64,000 bases of DNA, taken from NCBI GenBank assembly GCA_900766975.1, contig CAAFXO010000016.1, positions 1-64,000 of the forward strand, in the 5' to 3' direction. The position numbers were made by a program, and so were the translations under genes. The notes under the pieces were generated by a model. It was given only the letters and a program-made list of their open reading frames with translations, was not told where the DNA came from and did no database searches. The DNA comes from Bacteroidales bacterium (GTDB taxonomy: Bacteria > Bacteroidota > Bacteroidia > Bacteroidales > Muribaculaceae). This document shows positions 17,117 through 25,887 of this stretch, one piece after another (within the stretch, counting starts at the first letter, position 1; every line of letters starts with the position of its first letter).

Positions 17117-18307
17117 ATGTTTTCGTTGACAATTACAAATCTCGCAATAGTGCTGATGGTGCTATGCGTGAGTTTGGTGCTATTGGCATACTTCTATGGC
17201 ATGAAGCCATATCGTGATGCCTATCGATCGAGTATGCCGGGACCGATCGGCGAGAATGAGCGCACCCCCAAAGCCTCTGTTCTGGTATACAGCAAAGCGG
17301 AAGATGAGCATCTTGCCGCAACACTTGAAGCGCTGTCACATCAAGACTATCCCGACTTTGAGATCATCGTGATCTGCGACGGATCGTGGGATCAGGCGGA
17401 GATGCTTACCGAGCGATACTCGGGTCTCTATGACAACGTCTACTTCACCTTCATCCAGCCGGGGTCACACAATCTGAGTCGCAGCAAGCTGACCATCACC
17501 ATCGGAGTAAAAGCCTCGAAGGGAGAGATTATAGTCACCACCGCCGCCAACATACGTATACCCTCCGAGCAGTGGCTGAGTCGTCTTATGCGCCCCTTCT
17601 GCGGGGAGCAGGGTCGACACTACGACGTGTCGCTCGGCGTGTCGCGACTCTGTCTTGCCGATATGAAGGGTCCCGGGCGCTGGTATCGACAATTCGACGA
17701 ACTTCTCTCCAATGCCCTCTGGGTGGGATATGCCGCTGCCCACAAGCCCTATCGAGGAGATGGCTATAACCTGGCATTCCGCAAGAGCGTCTTCTACGAC
17801 CACAAAGGGTATGCACAGAGCATCTACCTCCACAATGGCGACGACGACATATTCATCAACGAGATCACCAACGGGTCGAACACGATGGTGACCGTAAGCG
17901 ACGAAGATATCATCGAGAGCATTTGGAAAGACTCGATGAGCAACTCTACCAACAAGGTGTGGGAGATCCGCAAAGCGCGATATAGCTTCACACAGCGCTG
18001 GTTGCCGCGAGCACCCTTCATACGCTCCGGGCTGATGGACATCATGCAATGGGCCATCCCGGCAGCGGCGATAGCAGCGGCAATAATATCGCTACCCAAC
18101 CTGGTTCCTGCCATCATCTCAGCTGTGATCCTGCTGACATTCTGGGGGCTTGAGATCTATATGTATCGTCGTCTCGCCAAGAGATTCGGCATGATCAGGC
18201 TCTGGTGGGGTGTCGTGCCATTCTGGATGTGGCGACCGATAGGCAACCTGCTCTTCAGATATGAACATCACTCGGCGAGAAAGAAAAATTATACTTGGCA
18301 ACGTTAA
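17117..18307 (+). CDS. Membrane-anchored glycosyltransferase family 2
   Basis: 396 residues with an N-terminal membrane segment (about 5-27), a GT2 catalytic domain (about 45-290) and two C-terminal membrane segments (about 300-350). The catalytic domain shows ASVLVYSKAEDEHL, IVICDGSWDQAEML and a DDDIFINE acidic motif, in the style of processive or membrane-associated enzymes of exopolysaccharide synthesis. It directly follows the sugar transferase and ends just before trmB. A 15-base direct repeat covers its last codons and the following spacer. Substrate is unknown. Confidence 0.85.
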   Translation: MFSLTITNLAIVLMVLCVSLVLLAYFYGMKPYRDAYRSSMPGPIGENERTPKASVLVYSKAEDEHLAATLEALSHQDYPDFEIIVICDGSWDQAEMLTERYSGLYDNVYFTFIQPGSHNLSRSKLTITIGVKASKGEIIVTTAANIRIPSEQWLSRLMRPFCGEQGRHYDVSLGVSRLCLADMKGPGRWYRQFDELLSNALWVGYAAAHKPYRGDGYNLAFRKSVFYDHKGYAQSIYLHNGDDDIFINEITNGSNTMVTVSDEDIIESIWKDSMSNSTNKVWEIRKARYSFTQRWLPRAPFIRSGLMDIMQWAIPAAAIAAAIISLPNLVPAIISAVILLTFWGLEIYMYRRLAKRFGMIRLWWGVVPFWMWRPIGNLLFRYEHHSARKKNYTWQR

Positions 18308-18333
18308 TATATATAACCGGCAACGTTAATATA
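18297..18333. repeat. 15-bp direct repeat spanning a stop codon
   Basis: GGCAACGTTAATATA occurs at 18297-18311, covering the last codon and stop of the membrane glycosyltransferase, and again at 18319-18333 in the spacer before trmB. Confidence 0.9.
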
Positions 18334-18338
18334 AAAAT

Positions 18339-19088
18339 ATGGGCAAGAACAAATTGAAGAAATTTGCAGACATGGAGCGATATGACTGCGTGTTGCAATA
18401 TCCGCGTGAAGAACTATTGCGTCTCGGATTTCCACACAAGGGGAAATGGAACGACGAATTATTCTCCCGGGATAGTCCGATAGTGCTCGAATTGGGGTGT
18501 GGACGAGGAGAATACACGGTAGGTCTTGCCCGGCGCTATGTCGACAAGAACTTTGTCGGCATCGACATCAAGGGAGCGAGGATGTGGACCGGCGCCTCGG
18601 AAGTGGAGCGCGAAGGGATCGACAATGCCCGCTTCTTGAGATGTGAGATCGAGAACATCGACCAATTCTTTGCCCCCTCGGAGGTGGACGAGATCTGGAT
18701 TACGTTCCCCGATCCACAGATGAAGAAGACACGTAAGCGCCTCACCTCGACACGCTTCATCGAGATGTATTGCCGCATACTGAAGCCGGGAGGAGTGATC
18801 CATCTGAAGACCGACTCCCCCTTCCTCTACGAATACACCCGGAGGATGGTAGAGGTCAATGGTTTTGAAGTCTTGACCTGCACTGACGATCTATATGCTT
18901 CGGGACTTGCAGATCCGGAGCGATCGATCAAGACATACTACGAACAGCAATGGCTGTCACGCGGCAAGAGCATCAAACTGATATCATTCAAGCCGAGCTG
19001 CGAGCATGAGCTGCAAGAGCCGCAAGAAGATGACATCGAGCGAGATGACTATCGAGCCATCCCTCGCCCCAATATCACCAATATCTAA
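18339..19088 (+). CDS. trmB: tRNA (guanine-N7-)-methyltransferase
   Basis: 249 residues. TrmB methylates G46 of many tRNAs with S-adenosylmethionine. The SAM-binding region VLELGCGRGEYTVGLA (about 49-64) and FVGIDIKGARMW (about 73-84) are standard, as are ITFPDPQMKKTRKRLT (about 126-141) and the C-terminal YEQQWLSRGKSI motif. Length is a little above the E. coli protein because of an acidic tail. It lies downstream of a glycosyltransferase and 21 bases upstream of an Mrp-type ATPase, probably one transcript. Confidence 0.95.
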   Translation: MGKNKLKKFADMERYDCVLQYPREELLRLGFPHKGKWNDELFSRDSPIVLELGCGRGEYTVGLARRYVDKNFVGIDIKGARMWTGASEVEREGIDNARFLRCEIENIDQFFAPSEVDEIWITFPDPQMKKTRKRLTSTRFIEMYCRILKPGGVIHLKTDSPFLYEYTRRMVEVNGFEVLTCTDDLYASGLADPERSIKTYYEQQWLSRGKSIKLISFKPSCEHELQEPQEDDIERDDYRAIPRPNITNI

Positions 19089-19109
19089 ACGAGTCAAAAA
19101 AATCCGACC

Positions 19110-20240
19110 ATGATAACGCTATATCCCAAACTAATCATAGAGGCCTTGGATCATGTAAAATATCCGGGCAATGGCAAGAGTGTAGTAGAGAATGAGATGA
19201 TCGAAGATGACATCCGCATCGATGGTGCGAAAGTGACCTTCACGATGATCTTCGAACGGCCGACCGATCCCTTCATCAAGAGTGTGGTGAGATCGGCAGA
19301 GACAGCGATCCGCACCTACATATCACCCGAAGTGGACATCGTGGGGAACATCGCGGTGAAATATCGCAAGCCGCAGGCAGAGAAGCCGGCGACTCTACTG
19401 CCGGGAGTGAAGAACATCATCGGAGTGTCGAGTGGCAAAGGTGGCGTCGGGAAATCGACGATTGCCGCCAACTTGGCAGTAGGTCTTGCGGCGCGGGGTT
19501 ATCGTGTAGGTCTTCTTGATGCCGACATATTCGGCCCATCGATGCCCAAGATGTTTGGCGTCGAAGATCAGCAGCTCTATATGGTGAATAAGGATGGTCG
19601 CGACTGGATCGAGCCTGTGGAGCGCTATGGCGTAAAGATGCTTTCGATAGGATTCGTGGTCGACAAAGAGAAGCCTGTATTATGGCGTGGAGGGATGGCG
19701 AGCAACGCGTTGAAGCAACTCATCTCCGACGCCTGGTGGGGCGACTTGGATTACTTCATCATCGACATGCCACCCGGCACGAGCGATATCCATCTGACCT
19801 TGGTACAGACCTTGGCGATCACCGGCATCGTAGTGGTGAGCACACCTCAAGAGGTGGCACTTGCCGATGCGCGGAAGGGTATCGCCATGTTCACCGACCC
19901 GAAGGTGAATGTGCCGATCTTGGGGCTGGTGGAGAATATGGCATGGTTCACGCCGGCGCAACATCCTGACGAGCGCTACTACATCTTCGGCGAGGGTGGA
20001 GGCGTAAGGCTTGCCGAGACCACCGGCATACGACTCTTGGCTCAGATACCCTTGGTGATGGATATCCGCGAGCATGCCGACGATGGGGCCCCGGTGGCAC
20101 TTCAGTTGGCGCAAGATCCGGAGGGAGCCGATCCGCAAGCCAAGGCATTCGACAAGCTTGCTGTCAGCGTGATCGGAGCCGTGGCAGAGCGCAACCGCAT
20201 GCAGCCACCCACTCAGCGAGTAGATGTCAGCAAACGATAA
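19110..20240 (+). CDS. Mrp/NBP35 family iron-sulfur cluster carrier ATPase
   Basis: 376 residues. The N-terminal 90 residues form a MIP18/DUF59-like domain, followed by a deviant Walker A P-loop ATPase domain (SGKGGVGKST, about 108-117), LLDADIFGPS and DMPPGTSD. Family members carry and transfer Fe-S clusters. The region after NMAWFTPAQHPDERYYIFG lacks the CxxC pair found in many Mrp/ApbC proteins, as seen in other Bacteroidetes members. It is the last gene before the convergent MATE gene, and its stop codon runs directly into a perfect 12-bp palindrome. Confidence 0.92.
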   Translation: MITLYPKLIIEALDHVKYPGNGKSVVENEMIEDDIRIDGAKVTFTMIFERPTDPFIKSVVRSAETAIRTYISPEVDIVGNIAVKYRKPQAEKPATLLPGVKNIIGVSSGKGGVGKSTIAANLAVGLAARGYRVGLLDADIFGPSMPKMFGVEDQQLYMVNKDGRDWIEPVERYGVKMLSIGFVVDKEKPVLWRGGMASNALKQLISDAWWGDLDYFIIDMPPGTSDIHLTLVQTLAITGIVVVSTPQEVALADARKGIAMFTDPKVNVPILGLVENMAWFTPAQHPDERYYIFGEGGGVRLAETTGIRLLAQIPLVMDIREHADDGAPVALQLAQDPEGADPQAKAFDKLAVSVIGAVAERNRMQPPTQRVDVSKR

Positions 20241-20251
20241 GAGCGCGCTCT
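20240..20251. repeat. Stop-codon palindrome AGAGCGCGCTCT
   Basis: A perfect 12-bp palindrome starting at the last base of the Mrp stop codon. Close variants occur at other gene ends: 173-184, 13743-13754, 57877-57888 and 62978-62989, and at 59431-59442 away from a stop codon. Confidence 0.85.
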
Positions 20252-20292
20252 GAAGATCAGAAACGCATTATAAAGGTCACAGGAAATTTCGA

Positions 20293-21693
20293 TTATTTTG
20301 AAAGCGATACGGAAGTCGGGGTTAACGCCTCGACTTTTTTGATGTGAGCCACTTCATGCCATAGCACGAAGGCAGCGACAACGAAGGCGATGGCATCGCT
20401 GACGGGGAAGGCTGTCCATATACCCTTGAGCCCCATAAAAGATGGAAGGATAAAGAGCAGTGGGATAAGGAATAGGACCTGGCGCGTGAGCGAGAGGAAG
20501 AGAGAGCGTCCCGCCTTGCCGAGAGCCTGGAAGAAATTGGTCACAAGGATTTGGAAACCGACCAGGCTAAAGCAGAGGAGCGTAATCTTCAGGCAACCGA
20601 CAGCGCTAAGGATCTGAGCTTCATCCTGCATAAAGAGGCAGGCGATGGGTCGAGGATTGAATACTGCTATCGAACCGATCATAGTTACCGAGACGCTCAC
20701 GGCGATAGCGAGCCAAAGAGTGCGGAAGAGGCGAGTATAGTGTTTTGCGCCATAATTATATCCCACGATAGGCTGCATGCCCTGGCAGATACCGATGATG
20801 ATGAAGATAAATACTGTGGCATATCGATTGAACACGACGACAGCCGCCACGGCATTGTCGCCGCCATACTCGAGCAGAGAGGTATTGATGACAGCATTGA
20901 CACCGGAGTTAGCCACATTGATCATGAAGGGAGCCATGCCGATATATAGCACACTTCGGATTAACTTCCAATCCAACTTGAATGCACCGCGGGTGAAATG
21001 GAGCACATTATTCTTATTGAAGAAATGGCTCATGACCCAAGTGGCAGTGATGGTCATGGAGATATCGGTGGCAATAGCTGCACCACGTATACCCCATCCG
21101 AAGACGAAAAGGAAGATCGGGGCTAAAATGGCATTGAGAATAGAGCCAATCAGATTGGTATACATAGCCTTGGCGGGATATCCGGAGGCACGCATCACAT
21201 TATTATAGGAATAAGTCAGATTCATGAGCACCATGCCGGGGAGGACCCACATCAAGAACTCATGTGCGTAAGGGAGCGACTGAGGAGAAGCACCGAACAA
21301 TACGAGCAGAGGGTCGAGGAAGAAGATGAATCCCAAGACATATAGCAGTCCGATCAGGATGGTGAGTTGGACACAATTACCGAGGATAATTTCGGCAGTG
21401 CGCTTATCATTCTGCCCCATAACGATGGATACACGGGTGCATGCGCCGATTCCGACGAGCATACCGAGCGCACTGACGATATTCATCACGGGGAAAGTAA
21501 TAGCCATACCGGCGACGACGGCAGGGTCGTCGATGGCATGGCCTATCACCATGGAGTCAATAATATTATACAGAGCGTTAGCCACCGTGCCGACGACGGC
21601 AGGTAGGCTATACTTCAAGAGCAAACCGGCGATCGGTGCATTGCCAAGTTCTTCAATACGTTGAGTATTATCGATCGGTTTGCGATTACTCAT
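20293..21693 (-). CDS. MATE family multidrug/solute transporter
   Basis: 466 residues with about twelve membrane segments in the two-bundle MATE layout. The N-terminal sequence LLLKYSLPAVVGTVANALYN and the later QGMQPIVGYNYGAK (about 309-322) are hallmarks of the family, which belongs to the MOP flippase superfamily together with Wzx. The ATG at 21693 shares its A with the TGA stop codon of the phosphatase gene upstream, so translation is likely coupled. The placement as last gene of a capsule export operon raises the idea that it moves a lipid-linked or polysaccharide-related substrate, but cation-coupled drug or metabolite export is the family default. Confidence 0.9.
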   Translation of the reverse strand: MSNRKPIDNTQRIEELGNAPIAGLLLKYSLPAVVGTVANALYNIIDSMVIGHAIDDPAVVAGMAITFPVMNIVSALGMLVGIGACTRVSIVMGQNDKRTAEIILGNCVQLTILIGLLYVLGFIFFLDPLLVLFGASPQSLPYAHEFLMWVLPGMVLMNLTYSYNNVMRASGYPAKAMYTNLIGSILNAILAPIFLFVFGWGIRGAAIATDISMTITATWVMSHFFNKNNVLHFTRGAFKLDWKLIRSVLYIGMAPFMINVANSGVNAVINTSLLEYGGDNAVAAVVVFNRYATVFIFIIIGICQGMQPIVGYNYGAKHYTRLFRTLWLAIAVSVSVTMIGSIAVFNPRPIACLFMQDEAQILSAVGCLKITLLCFSLVGFQILVTNFFQALGKAGRSLFLSLTRQVLFLIPLLFILPSFMGLKGIWTAFPVSDAIAFVVAAFVLWHEVAHIKKVEALTPTSVSLSK

Positions 21694-22424
21694 CAAACGA
21701 TGGCTGGGTTATGAGCCACCTCCACGAGCTGACGGAGGGAGGCTGCATGTTTGGGGCTCTTCTGTATGACGTGTTCGAAAACGAACTTCTTGTGGACATC
21801 CGAAGCGACGAGGTCGATCATTTTCTCCTTGAGCATCCACTCCAACTTCTGACGAGCCGTTTGGCCGTAACCGCCGATGAGCGATATATAATTGCACTGG
21901 AAGAGGAGTCCCTTGCTCTTCCACTTGCGATAATCATTCTCATTCATATAGCGATAACGTTCGGGGTGTGCCAGGATAGGGATATAACCGAGTTTGAAGA
22001 CATCCTCGATCATAGCCTCCATGCCGTAGGGAGCGTTGATATAAGAAGTTTCGACCAGGAGGTGCTCCTTATCTCTGCCTATAGGGAGGAAATCATTTTC
22101 GCGAAGTCTCTCCTCGAATAGAGAGTCGAGCATATTCTCGGAAGCGAGATTTAGTTCGACACCCCCCTTATACGCCTGCTTGAGCTCCTCGAAGCGCTCG
22201 CGAAGGCGCTGAGTAGTGTTGGGGCAATCCTCCATAACGTGAGGAGTAAGCCACACCTTCTTGATGCCTTGAGCTTCGAAAGCGGCAAGAGTATCGAGCG
22301 ACTCGTCCATGGTGCGGATGCCATCATCCACACCCGGCAGGATATGAGAATGCCAGTCGGTGAAGCCTTCAAAGAGGCCTGATTTTGCGAGTTTATCGAC
22401 TGATTTAAAAGGCCAAATTGACAT
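21693..22424 (-). CDS. Tyrosine-protein phosphatase of the PHP type (CpsB/CapC/YwqE-like)
   Basis: 243 residues of the PHP metal-dependent family. DWHSHILPGVDDGI (about 22-35) supplies the first metal ligands, HVMEDCPNTT, ILAHPERYRYM (about 136-146) and ASDVHKK (about 215-221) supply the others. In Gram-positive and Bacteroides capsule loci these enzymes dephosphorylate the partner tyrosine autokinase. Here the kinase gene ends 22 bases upstream, which supports that role. It overlaps the MATE gene by one base at TGATG. Confidence 0.9.
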   Translation of the reverse strand: MSIWPFKSVDKLAKSGLFEGFTDWHSHILPGVDDGIRTMDESLDTLAAFEAQGIKKVWLTPHVMEDCPNTTQRLRERFEELKQAYKGGVELNLASENMLDSLFEERLRENDFLPIGRDKEHLLVETSYINAPYGMEAMIEDVFKLGYIPILAHPERYRYMNENDYRKWKSKGLLFQCNYISLIGGYGQTARQKLEWMLKEKMIDLVASDVHKKFVFEHVIQKSPKHAASLRQLVEVAHNPAIV

Positions 22425-22446
22425 AAATAACAGTGTATCTTAATAA

Positions 22447-24867
22447 TTATCCCTCAACTGAATAAGCAGAAGCGTAATAGCCACGAGAGCCATAACGAGA
22501 ATTAGGGGCATCTGTGCCGTTGAGCAGGACCGACATTTGATTGAAACGATAGTTCTTATATAGTTCATCGATTTCAGGCACGGAGACCTTATCGAGGAGA
22601 CCGGCACGAGCCACGAATATGGTGGAATCAGCGAGAGGGGCGACAACTTGAGTATCGACGACGATATCCACCGGGGGGCAATCGAGGAAGATATAATCAT
22701 ATTGAGCGGAAGCCTCCTGAACAAGAGTCTTCATGCGTGGAGTCTCAAGGAGCTCGGCAGGGTTGGGAGGACGGTGGCCGATGGGGAGGATGTCGAGAGT
22801 AGCCTCCTCTTCATCCTTAACGACGAGATTTTTCCAGTCGGGAACAGAGCCGGTGAGATAAGATGTGATGCCACGAGAAGGCATACCTATGAACTGCGAA
22901 GCGGATCCATGACGGAGGTCACAGTCGATGATGAGCACACGTTTATTCTTGATGGCAAACGAGCTGGCGAGGTTGAAAGTCACGAACGACTTGCCGCTGC
23001 CGGGATTGAAGGAAGTGATCAAGATGACGTGAGAATTTCCGCCGCGATTCATAAAGCTGATATTACCACGGACAATTCGGAACGACTCATTGATGACATC
23101 GCGGCTGCCACGGCTGACGCGTGCCGGAAGAGTTTCATTATTCTCCTTCTTCTTCGACCCGAATATTTTGAGGAGTTTGCCGATCTTATTTTCCACCTTT
23201 CCGACCATAGGAATTTCGCCGATAAAAGGAGTCGACATGTGTTCGAGATCCTTGCGCGAGCGCACCTTGGTGTTGGTAGACTCCTTAACATAAACGATAC
23301 CTGCGGGGAAAAGGAGACCGAGGATGAACATCACCGCCACGGTGAGTACGGGCTTGGGAGATACAGGCTCTACCGGGCCGCTGGGAGGGGTGATGACACG
23401 AGTATTGTCGGCGGTAAAGGTCTGGTTGAGTTCATTCTCCTCGCGCTTCTGCAGCAGGTATAGATATAGTTCCTCTTTGACCTTCTGCTGACGCTCGACG
23501 CTAAGGAGATGCTTGGCTTGAGTTGGAGCAGATGCGAGCTGGCTGCGGAGAGTGGCTTGCTGCCCTTGGAGAGAAGCGACATTCTTCTGGAGGCTCACCA
23601 CCTGATTGTTCAGACCCCGCTCGATAGCCTCGCGCATACCGGCGAGTTGCTGATCGTAGTCGAGCACAATGGGGTTGGTGGCGGAAGTGCTTTCAGCCAC
23701 ATTGTTGCGAGTCAGAAGCGTGGTGTTATAAGTAGTGATTTGAGTTTCAAGCTGAGGACTTGTAGCGCCGGTGTTGACCGGAATCACTTTAAACTTATTG
23801 GAGGGAGTTCTGACATAGTCATAGACATACTGTGCCATGCCGAGCTGAGCGGTAGCCTCGCGGAGCAGCGCCTCATTGCTTTGCGAAGACTCGAGGTTGA
23901 GGCGAGCCGACTCCTTGAGGTCGGGCACGAGAGTCTGCGACTTATAGTTCATGATTTCAGAATCCACGACGCCGAGTTCCTTCTGGATCAGTTCAAGGCG
24001 CTCATCGATGAACTGAGAAGTAGCGACAGCCATACGATTCTTATCGGAGACATACTTGGAAGTATAGACATCGAGGATGGTATTGAGTACATCGTCGGCA
24101 CGCTGGATAGAGACATCCTTGATGCTGAGGTCGATCACGGTAGCATCGCGGTCGGTAAGGTCACCGACAAGTTTCTTGCTATAACTTTCGACGGTCTTGA
24201 GGAATGAGCGACGAGTCACCTTAATATTTACAGTCTTCTCACGCGGAGTGGGGACATACTTCTCGTTGACCTCAAAATGAACAGTACCGATAGGGGTCTT
24301 CACGGTGCAAGGTGTGGTATTTGCCACTTTCACCTCGCCGGGCAACTTGTGGGTGCCATCGGCATCGATAAGTTTGAACTTATAGAGGCGCGCCGAGCCG
24401 TCGGGTTGGAGTTCAATCGTGAATATACCCCCCATGCCGGGATCGAGATCGGGAATCTTGATCTTGAAAGGGAGGTTGGTGCCATATAGAGTTTTGCCAT
24501 GAGGGAAACCCTTCTGATAATAATTGACATCGAGGCCGAGGCGCTGCACGACTTCAGTCATGACCGCCGGCGACTTCAGAGAAATCAACTCATTATATAC
24601 ATTGGTATTGGTCGAGACGAGACCCAACTTGGAGAAAGAGCTGGCGATATCGCCCATGCCGCCGCCGCCATCTTGATCCTTGATAAGGACCTGCATGGTG
24701 CGTTTGAATCCGGACTCCTTGATAGCGACGTAAGCCACACCCAAGAATGTAAAGAAGATTACAGAGAAGAGGAACCACTTCCACTTCAGAGAGCATGCTT
24801 TGAAGAACTGACCAAGGGAGAACGACTCCTCTTGTTTCGACTTTTTATTTTCTTTTATATCTTCCAT
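22447..24867 (-). CDS. Wzc-like polysaccharide co-polymerase and tyrosine autokinase
   Basis: 806 residues. A Wzz-type chain-length domain is bounded by membrane segments at about 31-50 and 505-528, with a long periplasmic coiled-coil-rich region between. The cytoplasmic BY-kinase domain (about 600-790) has Walker A (NPGSGKSFVT), Walker A' (VLIIDCDLRHGS) and Walker B (YIFLDCPPVDIVV) motifs. The tail has a tyrosine cluster (RYGSRGYYASAY) for autophosphorylation. It would control chain length and export of a capsule or exopolysaccharide with the Wza-like lipoprotein encoded just upstream and be reset by the PHP phosphatase downstream. Confidence 0.94.
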   Translation of the reverse strand: MEDIKENKKSKQEESFSLGQFFKACSLKWKWFLFSVIFFTFLGVAYVAIKESGFKRTMQVLIKDQDGGGGMGDIASSFSKLGLVSTNTNVYNELISLKSPAVMTEVVQRLGLDVNYYQKGFPHGKTLYGTNLPFKIKIPDLDPGMGGIFTIELQPDGSARLYKFKLIDADGTHKLPGEVKVANTTPCTVKTPIGTVHFEVNEKYVPTPREKTVNIKVTRRSFLKTVESYSKKLVGDLTDRDATVIDLSIKDVSIQRADDVLNTILDVYTSKYVSDKNRMAVATSQFIDERLELIQKELGVVDSEIMNYKSQTLVPDLKESARLNLESSQSNEALLREATAQLGMAQYVYDYVRTPSNKFKVIPVNTGATSPQLETQITTYNTTLLTRNNVAESTSATNPIVLDYDQQLAGMREAIERGLNNQVVSLQKNVASLQGQQATLRSQLASAPTQAKHLLSVERQQKVKEELYLYLLQKREENELNQTFTADNTRVITPPSGPVEPVSPKPVLTVAVMFILGLLFPAGIVYVKESTNTKVRSRKDLEHMSTPFIGEIPMVGKVENKIGKLLKIFGSKKKENNETLPARVSRGSRDVINESFRIVRGNISFMNRGGNSHVILITSFNPGSGKSFVTFNLASSFAIKNKRVLIIDCDLRHGSASQFIGMPSRGITSYLTGSVPDWKNLVVKDEEEATLDILPIGHRPPNPAELLETPRMKTLVQEASAQYDYIFLDCPPVDIVVDTQVVAPLADSTIFVARAGLLDKVSVPEIDELYKNYRFNQMSVLLNGTDAPNSRYGSRGYYASAYSVEG

Positions 24868-24994
24868 TAAGTATATACGCGATAATAAGTTATGGCTTCA
24901 CACGAGCGAGGATAGAAAAGCGCAACAATGTGATAGCATATAGATATACGCTAAAGCGCCCCAATTTATTGCATAAAAGTTAAAGAAATTGGGA
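24868..24994. other. Spacer between wza-like and wzc-like genes
   Basis: 127 bases without a gene. A 7-bp inverted repeat (CCAATTT near 24960 and AAATTGG near 24987) could form a hairpin with a long loop in the transcript and may tune expression of the kinase relative to the lipoprotein. No consensus promoter is visible. Confidence 0.35.
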
Positions 24995-25831
24995 TTATTT
25001 AACAAAAACTCCGACAGTAGTGACAGCGGTGGTGATCAGTGATGCCACAGAAATCCAGAAGCTGACGCTGAGGGCGGAGTTACCATTGACGGTAGTTTGG
25101 CGCTTACGCATCGAGTTGGGTTCGGCATAGACGATATCGTTTTGCTGAAGATAGAACACGGGAGACTGCGCCACTTCGGTGAGGTTGGTAAGGTCGAGAG
25201 TATATGTTTTGAGTTGGCCATTTTCCTCACGGACCACCTTTATATTATCACGGCGAGCGAGAATATTGAGGTCACCGGCGAGTGCGATGGCTTCGAGGAT
25301 ATTCAGTTGATCCTTATTGATGTCATAACGTCCGGGAGAATTGAACTCGCCGAGCATATTGATGCCGGTATTTAGGAACTCTACAGTGACCGTAGGGTCT
25401 TTGACGAGGCTACGCCCCATTAGCTCCCCTTTGATATAAGCGGCGATCTCTTGACGGGTCATATCGGCGATATGGAGCGAACCGAGCATCGGGAAGTCGA
25501 TATTACCTTCATTATTGACAGTATAATAGGAGATAGCGTCGGTGGCAGTGGGTTGATAAGTGCGGTTGGTGACGCCATTGATATCGGAAGTCTGCGACGT
25601 ACCGACTCGGTTGGTATAAACCGGGAGGTTGAAGAGCGAGCTGACATCGGCGTCTTTCGACTTGACGACGATAGAGAGCTTATCGTTGGCGCGAGCCTTG
25701 ATAGGGTTAACGCTAATCGCACTTATCACTGCTTGATTATCCTGAAAGTAAGCGACTTTCTTAGGAGTGGAGCAAGACGTTGCCAGGATCGAGGCGATCA
25801 GGACAGCGCCATAGACGAGGATTTTTTTCAT
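24995..25831 (-). CDS. Wza-like polysaccharide export lipoprotein
   Basis: 278 residues. The N-terminus is a lipoprotein signal with lipobox ATSC (cysteine 20). Two export domains follow: a polysaccharide biosynthesis/export (Poly_export) domain with the phrase DKLSIVVKSKDADVS, then SLBB-type segments (GSLHIADMTRQEIAAYIK, TVEFLNTGINMLGEFNSPGRY). A C-terminal hydrophobic segment (about 257-277) matches the outer-membrane helix of Wza proteins. It should form the outer-membrane channel for the polysaccharide. The ATG at 25831 (MKKILVYG) starts the signal directly. It lies between the WecA-like and Wzc-like genes. Confidence 0.92.
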   Translation of the reverse strand: MKKILVYGAVLIASILATSCSTPKKVAYFQDNQAVISAISVNPIKARANDKLSIVVKSKDADVSSLFNLPVYTNRVGTSQTSDINGVTNRTYQPTATDAISYYTVNNEGNIDFPMLGSLHIADMTRQEIAAYIKGELMGRSLVKDPTVTVEFLNTGINMLGEFNSPGRYDINKDQLNILEAIALAGDLNILARRDNIKVVREENGQLKTYTLDLTNLTEVAQSPVFYLQQNDIVYAEPNSMRKRQTTVNGNSALSVSFWISVASLITTAVTTVGVFVK

Positions 25832-25887
25832 TTTAACGAGCGGCATGTCATCGAGGGGATGGCATAGCCGTAAGAATTAAAGATTAA

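Noticed and set aside
20293..21693. Calling the MATE gene wzx
   Set aside because: The sequence motifs fit MATE transporters; only the location suggests polysaccharide export.
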